The notes under the pieces: generated by a model
Told to the model about the DNA's origin: nothing
Seen by the model: only the letters and a program-made list of their open reading frames with translations
Databases searched by the model: none
Source of the DNA: Aliivibrio salmonicida LFI1238
Lineage (GTDB): Bacteria; Pseudomonadota; Gammaproteobacteria; Enterobacterales; Vibrionaceae
DNA: 64,000 nt
Reading direction: 5' to 3'
Assembly: GCF_000196495.1 (NCBI RefSeq)
Contig: NC_011312.1
Coordinates: forward strand, 2,604,001-2,668,000
Position numbers and translations under genes: made by a program
In this document: one piece after another, positions 46,101-55,508 of the stretch
Position numbering within the stretch: position 1 is the stretch's first letter
Layout of the letters: each line of letters opens with the position of its first letter

Positions 46101-47768
46101 ATGTTGGCACATATTAAAATTACTCATTTCGCAATCGTGAAATCGCTAGAATTAGATCTTACCAAAGGCATGACCACCATTACTGGTGAAACTGGTGCCG
46201 GTAAATCTATCGCGATTGATGCTCTTGGTTTATGTCTAGGTGATCGAGCTGAAGCGTCAATGGTTCGCCAAGGCGAAGAGAAAGCAGAGATCACAGTTCT
46301 CTTTACTTTGGAGAACAATATTAATGCTAAGCGATGGTTAGAAGATAACGAATTATACGATGGCAATGATTGTATTCTACGCCGTGTAATCACTAAAGAA
46401 GGCCGCTCTCGTGGCTTTATTAATGGCAGCCCTGTACCTGCAACACAGCTAAAAACACTAGGTCACTTATTAATTAATATTCATGGTCAACATGCTCATC
46501 ATGAATTAATGAAACCTGAATATCAGCTCAATATGTTAGACCAATACGCTGGACATCTTTCTCTATTAAATAAAACACGCAGTCGTTATCAAGCATGGCG
46601 TCAATGCGATAATTCATTGAAACAATTAATCAAAAACAGTCTACAAAACGAAGCGCAAAAACAGCTGATTGAATACCAAATAAAAGAATTGAATGAATTA
46701 GCATTAGGTGAAGAAGAATTCGCAACCCTTGAGGAAGATCATAAACGTCTTTCAAATTCGAGTGAATTAGTTGATTACTGCCAACAAGCCGTCTCTCTGT
46801 TGTATGAAAACGATGATGTGAATGCACTTCAACTTCTTCAGCATGCAAATAATCATATTCAACAATTAAGTCAGCTTGACCCGCAATTGGCCCCATTAAC
46901 TGAAATGTTAAATGACGCGATGATTCAAGTAGAAGAAGCAAACCATGAGCTTAAGCATTATTTAGATACTATCGATGTTGACCCTTCTCAAATCGCTTAT
47001 GTCGAAGAGCGCTTCAGTAAAGTCATGTCAATGGCTAAAAAGCACCATGTCGTCGCTGATGAATTATATGAACATCATCAACAACTCTTAGCTGAATATG
47101 AACGCCTAGATTGCTCCGATGAAAAACGAGAACTACGCGAACAAGAAGTAGAAGAATTAAAACAACACTTCTTAGAGTCTGCACATAAGCTCACTAAAAG
47201 TCGTCAACGTTACGCAAAAGAGCTAAACAATAAAATCACGGAAAGCATGCAAACATTAAGCATGGAAAAAGCCGTTTTTGATATTCAAATAGAAAGTGAT
47301 GCCGCCACTAAAATTTCACCACTAGGCATTGATACTTTATGCTTCAAAGTATCAACCAACCCGGGGCAGCCTTTGCACCCTATCGCTAAAGTTGCTTCTG
47401 GTGGTGAGCTATCTCGAATTTCTCTGGCTATACAAGTTATTACGGCGCAAAAAATAGAAACACCAAGTTTGATTTTTGATGAAGTTGACGTCGGTATCAG
47501 TGGACCAACTGCAGCAGTTGTAGGAAAAATGCTTCGCACTTTAGGTGAATCAACCCAAGTACTGTGTGTTACCCACCTACCTCAAGTTGCAGGCTGTGGG
47601 CATAACCAATTATTTGTTGAAAAACAAACAACGTCAGGAAAAACAGAAACACAAATGCGCCCACTTAACACGCAAGAACGCGTAGAAGAATTAGCGCGTT
47701 TACTTGGCGGAACTAAAATTACAGCACATACCTTAGCTAATGCCAAAGAATTGTTAAACGCAGCTTAA
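46101..47768 (+). CDS. recN: DNA repair protein RecN
   Basis: SMC-like ATPase of double-strand break repair, 555 residues. Walker A GETGAGKS lies at 29-36 and the coiled-coil middle runs to about 380. The signature KVASGGELSRISLAIQ, Walker B SLIFDEVDVGISG and TQVLCVTHLPQVA make the C-terminal head. The ATG at 46101 starts MLAHIKITHFAIVK, the family N-terminus; a GTG at 46071 lies too close to the operators. SOS control through the LexA pair is very likely. Confidence 0.97.
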   Translation: MLAHIKITHFAIVKSLELDLTKGMTTITGETGAGKSIAIDALGLCLGDRAEASMVRQGEEKAEITVLFTLENNINAKRWLEDNELYDGNDCILRRVITKEGRSRGFINGSPVPATQLKTLGHLLINIHGQHAHHELMKPEYQLNMLDQYAGHLSLLNKTRSRYQAWRQCDNSLKQLIKNSLQNEAQKQLIEYQIKELNELALGEEEFATLEEDHKRLSNSSELVDYCQQAVSLLYENDDVNALQLLQHANNHIQQLSQLDPQLAPLTEMLNDAMIQVEEANHELKHYLDTIDVDPSQIAYVEERFSKVMSMAKKHHVVADELYEHHQQLLAEYERLDCSDEKRELREQEVEELKQHFLESAHKLTKSRQRYAKELNNKITESMQTLSMEKAVFDIQIESDAATKISPLGIDTLCFKVSTNPGQPLHPIAKVASGGELSRISLAIQVITAQKIETPSLIFDEVDVGISGPTAAVVGKMLRTLGESTQVLCVTHLPQVAGCGHNQLFVEKQTTSGKTETQMRPLNTQERVEELARLLGGTKITAHTLANAKELLNAA

Positions 47769-47774
47769 ATAGCC

Positions 47775-47804
47775 TTATCTACTTACATCGATGTAAGTAG
47801 ATAA
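47775..47804. repeat. 30-bp perfect palindrome just after recN
   Basis: TTATCTACTTACATC at 47775-47789 is followed directly by its exact complement at 47790-47804, seven bases after the recN stop. There is no spacer, so it is either a protein-binding site, a cruciform-prone site or an RNA hairpin with a few unpaired loop bases. A separate terminator follows. Confidence 0.9.
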
Positions 47805-47826
47805 ATACATAAAACTAAGATAAACG

Positions 47827-47858
47827 AAGCCAGTACAACAATTGTATTGGCTTTTTTA
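47827..47858 (+). terminator. Terminator downstream of recN
   Basis: The stem AAGCCAgTACAA / TTGTATTGGCTT with one wobble is followed by six or more T. Confidence 0.85.
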
Positions 47859-48018
47859 TTTCACTTTATCGGCAATTTACGACGAAAAAACACAATAGAT
47901 GCAACTAGATTCAAAATTTAGGGTCAAAATACACCAGAACAGGCTTAACCTTTTTACTTATCAAGTCAGCTTGTTTATCATCTATTTAATTATTTAAAAG
48001 GCTAAAGCTGTACGAACT

Positions 48019-48375
48019 ATGCAATTCAAAAAATGGATCATTGCTCTACCCCTTGCTGCTGGACTATTGGGTGGTTGCTCGCTAGTAGAACCATTGGTAT
48101 ATCGAATCGATATTAGCCAAGGTAACTACGTCGAACAGGAAGCCGTCGATAAACTGCGATTTGGCATGACAAAACAACAAGTACAGTTTGTTATGGGTTC
48201 CCCAATGCTTGTTGAATCAGGCTACCCAAACACTTGGTATTACATTTATCTATTTACTCATGGACACGAGAAATCAGTTCAAAAGGACATGATTGCTCAG
48301 TTTGATGATAATGGTAATCTAACCAGTATTGAGGGATATTTCCCTATGAGCGATAGCTTCTTCGAAAAAATGTAA
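48019..48375 (+). CDS. bamE: Outer membrane assembly lipoprotein BamE
   Basis: Small lipoprotein of the BAM complex, which inserts beta-barrels into the outer membrane; formerly SmpA. 118 residues. The signal ends in the lipobox LGGC with Cys20. The mature part shows YVEQEAVDKLRFGMTKQQVQFVMGSPMLV and the NTWYYIYLFTHGHE stretch of the SmpA/OmlA fold. Downstream of recN and convergent with rnfH, the usual neighbourhood. Confidence 0.95.
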   Translation: MQFKKWIIALPLAAGLLGGCSLVEPLVYRIDISQGNYVEQEAVDKLRFGMTKQQVQFVMGSPMLVESGYPNTWYYIYLFTHGHEKSVQKDMIAQFDDNGNLTSIEGYFPMSDSFFEKM

Positions 48376-48409
48376 TTTTCCTTACAAAAGAAAAACTACG
48401 TTTAAACAC

Positions 48410-48446
48410 AAAAAACCGGAAATCGTTAAACGACTTCCGGTTTTTT
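48410..48446. terminator. Bidirectional terminator between bamE and rnfH
   Basis: The stem AAAAAACCGGAAgTCGTT / AACGAcTTCCGGTTTTTT, nearly perfect, has A and T runs on either side for the two convergent genes. Confidence 0.92.
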
Positions 48447-48462
48447 ATTTTCCGATACTGCT

Positions 48463-48774
48463 CTATTTTTTAGCGGCTTCTTTTTTTGCTTGTGCCGCTC
48501 TTTTTCGTCGAATCTCTTTTGGATCAGCAAGTAATGGTCGATAAATTTCTATACGATCTTTATCTCTGATTGTCGCATCTAACTTTACGTTACGGCTAAA
48601 TACACCGACTTTATTTACGACTAAATCAATATCAGGATAACGTTCTAATACACCAGATTGCTCAATGATCTCTTGAACGGTTTGATCTGCTTTTACGGCA
48701 AGTTTAAAAACCACTTGCTCTGTTGGCAAGGCATACACCACTTCAACATGTATCATCTCGTTAATTATTGACAT
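48463..48774 (-). CDS. rnfH: RnfH family ubiquitin-fold protein
   Basis: A 103-residue protein with a beta-grasp fold of the RnfH (RatB, UPF0125) family: IHVEVVYALPTEQVVFKLAVKADQTVQEIIEQSGVL and VGVFSRNVKLDATIRDKDRIEIYRPLLADPKEIRRKRA are typical, with a Lys-rich tail. Function unsettled. Its start overlaps the end of ratA by 14 bases, so the two are translated together. Confidence 0.92.
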   Translation of the reverse strand: MSIINEMIHVEVVYALPTEQVVFKLAVKADQTVQEIIEQSGVLERYPDIDLVVNKVGVFSRNVKLDATIRDKDRIEIYRPLLADPKEIRRKRAAQAKKEAAKK

Positions 48775-49198
48775 AAATCTGCTTCGCTCGCTGGGTAAAT
48801 GAATTCACCATATTATTAGTAAGCTCTTGAAAAACTTTACCAAATGCCATTGCTACTAACGCGTTGGTAAATTCAAAATCTAATTTTAGTTCTACTTTAC
48901 ACGCCGTTTCATCTAATTCAGTAAAATGCCATCCACCCGTTAATGATTTAAAAGGCCCATCAACCAAGTTCATTCCTATGATTTGAGCATCAACTAACGT
49001 ATTTTCGGTAATAAACGTCTTCTTTATGCCTGCTTTTGCTACATCGACCGACGCTATCATAGAACATTCTGTTTGTTCTATGATCTTAGAACCAGAGCAC
49101 CCGGGTAAGAACTGAGGATAAGACGCAACATCATTGACTAAATCATACATCTGCTTTGCACTGAAAGGTACTAATGCAGAACGGCTAACCTGAGGCAT
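48761..49198 (-). CDS. ratA: RatA (START/Coq10-like domain protein)
   Basis: A 145-residue START-fold protein of the polyketide cyclase/Coq10 family: MPQVSRSALVPFSAKQMYDLVNDVASYPQFLPGC and FKSLTGGWHFTELDETACKVELKLDFEF. In E. coli RatA was reported to bind 50S subunits and block 70S formation; its Coq10 kinship also suggests a ubiquinone-linked role. AAGGAG precedes the ATG. Divergent from smpB and coupled to rnfH. Confidence 0.93.
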   Translation of the reverse strand: MPQVSRSALVPFSAKQMYDLVNDVASYPQFLPGCSGSKIIEQTECSMIASVDVAKAGIKKTFITENTLVDAQIIGMNLVDGPFKSLTGGWHFTELDETACKVELKLDFEFTNALVAMAFGKVFQELTNNMVNSFTQRAKQIYVNN

Positions 49199-49299
49199 AA
49201 ATTCTCCTTTACATAATAGAGGGTTGCATCATACCATCTTGATGTTAAGAGCCAAACTACTTCCCCTATTCTCAACTAATAACGTATAATGTGGGCATT

Positions 49300-49785
49300 A
49301 TGGCAAAGAAGAAATCAAAAGATAAAGCGGGCAGTAATACCATTGCTATGAACAAGCAAGCTCGCCACGAATATTTCATTGAAGATGAAATCGAAGCTGG
49401 GGTCGAACTCCAAGGCTGGGAAGTTAAATCTCTTCGTTCTGGTAAAGTAAATATCGCGGAAAGCTACGTATATGTTCGCGATGGCGAAATTTTCATTAGT
49501 GGTATGAACATAACACCACTGCAAGCAGCATCGACTCATGTTGTTGCGAACCCTACTCGTGTTCGTAAACTTTTAATGAGCCGTAAAGAAATTGATAATC
49601 TAATCGGTCGTGTGAACCGTGAAGGTATGACGCTTGTTGCTACTACCATGTACTGGGTTCGCTCTTGGGCGAAAATAAAAGTTGGTGTAGCAAAAGGTAA
49701 GAAACTGCACGATAAACGTACAGATTCAAAAGAAAAAGACTGGAACAGAGATAAAGCTCGAATTATGAAGAGTAGTTTGCGTTAA
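49300..49785 (+). CDS. smpB: SsrA-binding protein SmpB
   Basis: Binds tmRNA and brings it to stalled ribosomes for trans-translation, 161 residues. Motifs are NKQARHEYFIEDEIEAGVELQGWEVKSLRSGKVNIAESYV, IGRVNREGMTLV and the basic C-terminal tail KKLHDKRTDSKEKDWNRDKARIMK. The ATG at 49300 starts MAKKKSKDK; a GTG three codons earlier is less likely. The tmRNA gene follows 73 bases downstream. Confidence 0.98.
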   Translation: MAKKKSKDKAGSNTIAMNKQARHEYFIEDEIEAGVELQGWEVKSLRSGKVNIAESYVYVRDGEIFISGMNITPLQAASTHVVANPTRVRKLLMSRKEIDNLIGRVNREGMTLVATTMYWVRSWAKIKVGVAKGKKLHDKRTDSKEKDWNRDKARIMKSSLR

Positions 49786-49858
49786 TTTCAACCAGTTAGA
49801 CTGATACTAACTAGACAGACGCTGTTTTTCTGTTAGTATCATCAGGTACCAAATCTTT

Positions 49859-50225
49859 GGGGCTGATTCAGGATTCGACGGGAATTTTGAAACCCTAGGA
49901 GCATGTCGTGGGGCGGTTGGCCACGTAAAAAGCCGCAAAAAAATAGTCGCAAACGACGAAAACTACGCACTAGCAGCTTAATAACCTACTCGGTGCTCTC
50001 CTGCCCTAGCTTCCGTTTGTAAGACGGGGAATAACAGGGGATCAAACCCAAACGAACTAGAATGGATTCTCCCACCTGAGAGATGAAGTTTGAATTATAA
50101 TTCAGGTTAGCCATAAGATAGCGTGTCGGTTCGCAGTTTTACGGTGAAATTAAAGATCGACTAAACATGTAGCGCCAACGGTGAACGGTTCTCGGACGGG
50201 GGTTCAAATCCCCCCAGCTCCACCA
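49859..50225 (+). ncRNA. ssrA: Transfer-messenger RNA (tmRNA)
   Basis: A one-piece tmRNA of 367 bases. The 5' end GGGGCTGATTCAGGATTCGA pairs with the 3' acceptor ending CCAGCTCCACCA, and a T-arm (GGTTCAAATCC) precedes it. The tag reading frame at 49949-49981 codes ANDENYALAA and ends TAA TAA. It lies after smpB, and its 3' end is the boundary of an island beginning with an integrase gene. Confidence 0.98.
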
Positions 50226-50235
50226 AATACACATT

Positions 50236-50262
50236 TAAAGACGTCCTCGGGCGTCTTTTTTT
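50236..50262 (+). terminator. Terminator of ssrA
   Basis: AAAGACG / CGTCTTT closes an eight-base loop and is followed by a T run, 11 bases after the CCA end. Confidence 0.88.
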
Positions 50263-50414
50263 GTATCTAAACAAACCAAAAATCAATAATTTACGTTAGA
50301 TTGCATCATTTTAGCGTCCAATAACATCCAGTTACTTCCATCATTTCATGTATTCCTTTATGTATTCCAAGTCTATAATAGAGATCTGTGGAATACATGA
50401 TTGAGGGATTTACC

Positions 50415-51656
50415 ATGGCATTAAAGACAACTCGCTTAAATAATAAACAAATTGATAATGCAAAAGAACGAGAGAAAGATTATGTCCTCTCTGATGGTGA
50501 AGGTCTTCAATTACGAATTCGTACTAATGGTTCTAAACTATGGAACTTCAACTACATTCATCCTCAAACTAAAAAACGATTAAATATGGGGCTAGGTTCT
50601 TACCCTTCACTTAGTCTTGCGAATGCCAGAAAGCTAACCGTGTCTGCAAGAGAGTTAGTTGCGCAAGGTATAGACCCTAAAGAACATCGTGATGAGAAAA
50701 AACACCAAGACCTGATAATTCATGAACATACTTTTTTTAATGTTGCTACTGAATGGTTTGAGCGTAAGAAAGATGACATCACTGTAGATTATGCTCAAGA
50801 CGTATGGCGATCTTTAGAGCTACATATATTCCCTATACTTAAAAGTACACCTGTATCTCAAATTACAGCACCAATGATTATTGAATTACTTCGACCAATT
50901 GAAGCGAAAGGAAGTTTAGAAACAGTTAAACGACTGACTCAACGATTAAATGAGATCATGACCTATTCAGTAAACTGTGGGCTTATTCATGCTAACCCTC
51001 TTGCAGGGATCAAAGCTGCTTTTAAGAAACCCAAAAAAGAAAATATGGCGGCTCTTAAACCTGATGAGTTACCAGAACTTATGATAGCCATTGCTAATGC
51101 TTCTATTAAGCGTACTACTCGTTGTTTAATTGAATGGCAACTTCATACAATGACTCGACCATCAGAAGCCGCTGGAACACGTTGGGAAGAAATAGATTTA
51201 GAGAAAGGAATTTGGACAATTCCACCAGAGAGAATGAAAAAGCGTAGGGAACATCGTATACCTTTAACTGCTCAAGCTCTTTCTTTACTAGAAGTTATGA
51301 AACCTATTAGTGCTCATAGAGAATTTGTATTCCCTTCAGATAGAGCACCATTAAAACCATCAAATAGCCAAACAGCAAATATGGCAATAAAACGTATGGG
51401 TTTTGCTGGTAGGTTAGTAAGTCATGGATTACGTTCAGTAGCCAGTACTACGCTAAACGAACAAGGCTTTGAATCAGACCTAATTGAAGCGGCTCTTGCC
51501 CACGTAGATGACAGTCAAGTACGTGCGGCTTATAACCGTACTGATTATCTTGAACGAAGAATACCGATGATGAAGTGGTGGAGTGGACATATTGAGGAAG
51601 CATCGAAAGGAAGTTTATCTATATCAGGAATGAAGTGTTTATCTTTGGTTGGATAA
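50415..51656 (+). CDS. P4-type tyrosine recombinase (island integrase)
   Basis: A 413-residue site-specific recombinase. The N-terminal DUF4102 domain (VLSDGEGLQLRIRTNGSKLWNFNYIHP) is followed by the SAM-like core-binding part and the catalytic domain with Arg248 (MTRPSEAAGTRWEEID), His337 and Arg340 (HGLR), His363 (ALAHVDD) and Tyr373 (RAAYNRTDYLERR). The ATG at 50415 has GAGGG seven bases upstream. It starts 190 bases after the tmRNA 3' end, a classic integration site, so it most likely inserted the island that follows. Confidence 0.95.
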   Translation: MALKTTRLNNKQIDNAKEREKDYVLSDGEGLQLRIRTNGSKLWNFNYIHPQTKKRLNMGLGSYPSLSLANARKLTVSARELVAQGIDPKEHRDEKKHQDLIIHEHTFFNVATEWFERKKDDITVDYAQDVWRSLELHIFPILKSTPVSQITAPMIIELLRPIEAKGSLETVKRLTQRLNEIMTYSVNCGLIHANPLAGIKAAFKKPKKENMAALKPDELPELMIAIANASIKRTTRCLIEWQLHTMTRPSEAAGTRWEEIDLEKGIWTIPPERMKKRREHRIPLTAQALSLLEVMKPISAHREFVFPSDRAPLKPSNSQTANMAIKRMGFAGRLVSHGLRSVASTTLNEQGFESDLIEAALAHVDDSQVRAAYNRTDYLERRIPMMKWWSGHIEEASKGSLSISGMKCLSLVG

Positions 51657-51664
51657 GCGGCATA

Positions 51665-51690
51665 GATAAGGCTCCCGAAGGAGCCTTATC
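51665..51690 (+). terminator. Hairpin downstream of the integrase gene
   Basis: A perfect 11-pair stem GATAAGGCTCC / GGAGCCTTATC with a CGAA loop lies eight bases after the stop. The T run is weak. Confidence 0.7.
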
Positions 51691-51826
51691 TCAATCTAAC
51701 TGATTAGACATCAACTACTTTTTATGACCCTAAACGATAAAAAGGAACTTCAGCTCAGTTATTTTAGTTATCATCTCACAACAACTCCCCGCGACAATAG
51801 ATTAGAGTACGATATTTAATCATTTC

Positions 51827-52585
51827 TTAAGTTAGGTTTGTTACATTATTAGCAAGTATAATTTTCAAGAAACCGTATGAATCTAATTTTTTTCTCGTGA
51901 TTTCACTTCGCATTTTAGGTACATCTTTATTTTCATAAGCATTAATGAAATCTTCAAACATTGAAAAATGGCTGCGAAGTAGATTAACTCTCAATGCTTT
52001 AATATTAACATTAGAATGTGCATTAACTTCACACTCCCCTATACCGAATAGTTTAATTGTGGCTAAAGCTTTCTCATGCAGATAACCAGATGTATGTTTA
52101 GGCGTTAACTCTAGAACCTTTCGCCCATTTGTTAAACGCCTAGCAACGACTTTAAATAAATCGAATATATTATCACTAACAGGATTAGCTATAAGTGGTT
52201 GTTCTGTTGCTAATCCTGCAACACTGGTTGCTCTCGTTACCTGAACGCCAAATATTGGGAATTCCGAGCCTTTATAAATATTATTACATTCAGAGCACAT
52301 TAAAATATAATTTTTATCCTCAAACTCTAGAAAAGGATAATACTTTTGCGGTCGATAATGATCAACAGTAGCTTTAACTTGGACAGGAGGCTTACCAGGC
52401 TTACTACTAGCTCTCATTAACAGTTGCCCATTTTTTAAAGTACATTCACAAATTGGACACCTATGATTAGTAACCGCAAGGTGAACTCCTTGGAACTTAG
52501 ACCATTTCTTTGGACTACTGCTATTAAAGTTTTGAAGAGCTACTGAGTAGTCGGCATGTTGATATAAAGTACGCATATCAATCAT
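51827..52585 (-). CDS. HNH nuclease of PtuB type (putative defence effector)
   Basis: A 252-residue protein. Zinc pairs are CPICEC (Cys43, Cys46) and CSECN (Cys97, Cys100). Between them lies the HNH motif VDHYRPQKYYPFLEF with Asp75-His76, then the Asn/Lys part CNNIYKGSEFP at 100-110, which is the typical PtuB-like pattern. The C-terminal half is helical and unassigned. The ATG at 52585 has GGAGG seven bases upstream and overlaps the stop of the ATPase gene by eight bases, so translation is coupled. I infer that it is the DNA- or RNA-cutting effector, controlled by the large ATPase. A separate role cannot be excluded. Confidence 0.82.
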   Translation of the reverse strand: MIDMRTLYQHADYSVALQNFNSSSPKKWSKFQGVHLAVTNHRCPICECTLKNGQLLMRASSKPGKPPVQVKATVDHYRPQKYYPFLEFEDKNYILMCSECNNIYKGSEFPIFGVQVTRATSVAGLATEQPLIANPVSDNIFDLFKVVARRLTNGRKVLELTPKHTSGYLHEKALATIKLFGIGECEVNAHSNVNIKALRVNLLRSHFSMFEDFINAYENKDVPKMRSEITRKKLDSYGFLKIILANNVTNLT

Positions 52586-55508
52586 TGAATGAGCCTCCAA
52601 ACTCACTTAAGAAGTCTGCCATATCCTGCTCTGAAGAAGCTTCATATTGTTCATAACTGATGTGCTTGTTATTTTTAAGAAAGGTTAAAAAATCGAAATA
52701 TTTTTTATTATAAATCATATCACCAGCCAAACTATTTTCTAATAATTCACCAAGGTCAGATAACTGATTTTTCTCTTCCAAATTTAATTCAGGCTCTCGC
52801 ATCTTAAGCGCACTAAAACGCTGGATATCATTTTGCATTTGAGTGCCAACCAAAGATGGTAATTTAAAATGGTCTAACAAGATTGATGATATATCTAGGT
52901 ACTTAGTTCCACTTGTTCTTTTTTGCACTTCATCATTATTTGCTTCAATAATTCCTATTTCATCACTTTCTCTATTCAACAAAATAAGAGGGTTATGAGT
53001 CGCAATAATAATTTGTACGTTAGGATTTAATTTCTTAATAAAATCAATAAACGTTGCTTGCCACTCTACATGTAAGGATGTTTCTGGCTCATCCATTAAT
53101 AATATAAATGATTTATTCTTTTGTAGAATCACCGTTAAGAAGATAATTAAAAGTTGCTTTTCACCTGACGACAAATCCGTCACTTTAATATGGTGAGAAT
53201 TATTTTCAACTTCGACAACTAATGGGAACTCTTCATCATCAATAATTATCGATTTATTTGTACCTGAAAAATACTCATCAATAATTGACTTAAACTCAAT
53301 CAACGGTTTATATATTTTTGTCGTTGCATCATTTATTTGAATGCTTAGTTCTTGTAAACGAGCAAAATCATCAGGAGTAGCAGTTGTAAGTTTACTTATT
53401 GCCTCATCTCGTTGCTTAATTTGTTCTCCAACAGTTTTATTAATTGATTGTAATAGACCACGCTGAAATCCTTCTAGCTCTCCTGTTAGTTTCAGTAACT
53501 GACTATCTAAGTCAACTACATCATTGTTCTGCCGATCTAACTTAATATCGAATGTATTCACCATGACAGCATTAATTTTTGATGGTGATTTACTTTGTGA
53601 TATTTTAGATATTTGAGTTTCACCATTATCAAAGGTTTTTAAAATTGTTAATTCTACATATGGAGACCTAAATGACTCTAATGTTTCCTCATCATTATTA
53701 ATACAAGCAAAAATGAGTTTTAACAAAGTTGATTTGCCACAACCATTCTTACCAATTAAGACATTAACATCATCACCTAACGACCATTCAACGTTTTTAG
53801 ATCCAAATATTTTTTTTATAGATACATGAGTAATTTCAGTTTTTACCGCAGTCTTTAGCTCAAGTGCTCCTGACTTTAATAGTAAGCTTTTAATGTCTTT
53901 CTTAAATGATTTAAATGCATCCTCTTTATCTTTACTAGGTAAAAAAACCCTAACTATTTGATTAAAGATAAAATCTTTCCGTTCTCTGTGAGAGCCAAAA
54001 CCACTTTTTTCATATGCTTGTTGCCACAAGTGCTCTTTCTCTTTTACAAAATTAGTATATATATACTGTACCAATCGGTGAGATACATTCTGTTTGATTA
54101 TATTTTGACTATCAAATACTTCAGAAGTTAGTTCATCTCTTTTAAGAAAAGAGTTAAGTTCATGCATCAAAAAAATCAGAATCCAGCTAATTGGTTTTAA
54201 ATGCCTATATTCAATATCTGCACTCTGAAGTCGTTTTGAAAGAGCTTTAACTACAGCCCAATGTTCCTCTTCAATTCTATTAACAATAGTTGATACCAAT
54301 GTCTCACTATTGTATTTAGAAAGCAGTAAGTCAAAATCATATTCTAAAGGGGTTAAGTGCTTTTTTTTACTATTACTAATGTTAGTTAATAGCCGTTGTA
54401 TTGTTTTTCTAGATTCATCATTAATGTTTTTATCATCAAGCGCATTTAGTTTGTAAGTATCTTTGTTTTCTTCATTAAATTCTATTTCATCTTTTTTTAG
54501 CGCATTTCTAAGATTATTTAAACTACGTCTAAAGTATGCATTCAGATCTGTCTGCTCAAGTTTATCTGTTTTAGAGAATACTAATTTAAATTTCTCTTGA
54601 TACCCGTTTAAGAATATCCCCTCAATTGCACCATGACCACCAGCCGCAAACGGATCATTCGCATCATCAATTAATACAATATTATTACAATAATTAAAAA
54701 AATTGTAATGACGTGAAGATAGCGTATCTCTTTTTTCACCTAAAGAGTGCCCAATCCCCTCTCCATCAATTAATAAAAACTCTAGGTTAGGATCAAGCCA
54801 ATCAGCTAACAAGTCGCCTTCAATGCGTATATATTCAGCTAATATAGAAATAGAACCAAAATCATGGCTTAAGAGTTTCTTAGTTTTCAGTATAAATTCA
54901 TCTTTGTCACTAATACCATCTATCGTTAACGTTTTATTTGTAAATAGCGTATGACCATTTCCGCACGCTCTATTAAAGTTAGCTTCAATTTCAGCTAAAA
55001 TTTCAGTAACAATTTTCTTTATTTCATCTTTAATAAATGAGTCTGATAGCAACGTTTCATCGTTAATATCTTTACCACTTATAGGCGGTAATACATTCGT
55101 AATAATGTCATTTGCAACTTTTACAAACGTTTCACCTTTAACCATTTGATTCAGCTTAAATCGGTCATCGGGGGATTGTTCTAATTCAAAAACCACATCT
55201 TCAGTGGTCGCTTTATCTTGCTTAGCTTTTAATATAGCTCCTTGAATTAATTCCTCTATTGCAAAAACTACATCATTCTTATTTTTTAAAATAATTGTTG
55301 TTTTAAAAGGAATGTTTTTTTGAATTACATATTCAGTAGGTGCAATCGTAGTTCGTCTATGACTAGTCACCGGAAAACCGTGTTTTTTAGAGCCTATGAT
55401 ATGTTGAACCAGTGATGTTTTACCTGCACCTGTACAGCCTATAAGGTATATTTTTTTCACATCAGGCTGCGTACCTAAAATTTCTTGTATTTCTTTAAAA
55501 CTTCTCAT
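52578..55508 (-). CDS. GTPase-like domain fused to a PtuA/SMC-like ATPase (putative defence sensor)
   Basis: A 976-residue, two-engine protein. The N-terminal P-loop domain has G1 GCTGAGKTS at 24-32, a DxxG-type G3 DGEG at 248-251 and an NKxD-like G4 SKTD at 312-315, so it looks like a TRAFAC GTPase with large insertions. A helical middle (about 380-550) follows. The C-terminal ABC/SMC-type ATPase has Walker A GKNGCGKS at 586-593, signature LSSGEKQ at 779-785, Walker B FILLMDEPETSLH at 801-813 and switch His838 (IATHNP), the set seen in PtuA, RecF-like and OLD-like defence ATPases. Strongly AT-rich by eye. With the coupled HNH gene it forms a Septu-like pair, but the GTPase fusion is not part of classical Septu. 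Confidence 0.85.
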   Translation of the reverse strand: MRSFKEIQEILGTQPDVKKIYLIGCTGAGKTSLVQHIIGSKKHGFPVTSHRRTTIAPTEYVIQKNIPFKTTIILKNKNDVVFAIEELIQGAILKAKQDKATTEDVVFELEQSPDDRFKLNQMVKGETFVKVANDIITNVLPPISGKDINDETLLSDSFIKDEIKKIVTEILAEIEANFNRACGNGHTLFTNKTLTIDGISDKDEFILKTKKLLSHDFGSISILAEYIRIEGDLLADWLDPNLEFLLIDGEGIGHSLGEKRDTLSSRHYNFFNYCNNIVLIDDANDPFAAGGHGAIEGIFLNGYQEKFKLVFSKTDKLEQTDLNAYFRRSLNNLRNALKKDEIEFNEENKDTYKLNALDDKNINDESRKTIQRLLTNISNSKKKHLTPLEYDFDLLLSKYNSETLVSTIVNRIEEEHWAVVKALSKRLQSADIEYRHLKPISWILIFLMHELNSFLKRDELTSEVFDSQNIIKQNVSHRLVQYIYTNFVKEKEHLWQQAYEKSGFGSHRERKDFIFNQIVRVFLPSKDKEDAFKSFKKDIKSLLLKSGALELKTAVKTEITHVSIKKIFGSKNVEWSLGDDVNVLIGKNGCGKSTLLKLIFACINNDEETLESFRSPYVELTILKTFDNGETQISKISQSKSPSKINAVMVNTFDIKLDRQNNDVVDLDSQLLKLTGELEGFQRGLLQSINKTVGEQIKQRDEAISKLTTATPDDFARLQELSIQINDATTKIYKPLIEFKSIIDEYFSGTNKSIIIDDEEFPLVVEVENNSHHIKVTDLSSGEKQLLIIFLTVILQKNKSFILLMDEPETSLHVEWQATFIDFIKKLNPNVQIIIATHNPLILLNRESDEIGIIEANNDEVQKRTSGTKYLDISSILLDHFKLPSLVGTQMQNDIQRFSALKMREPELNLEEKNQLSDLGELLENSLAGDMIYNKKYFDFLTFLKNNKHISYEQYEASSEQDMADFLSEFGGSFND

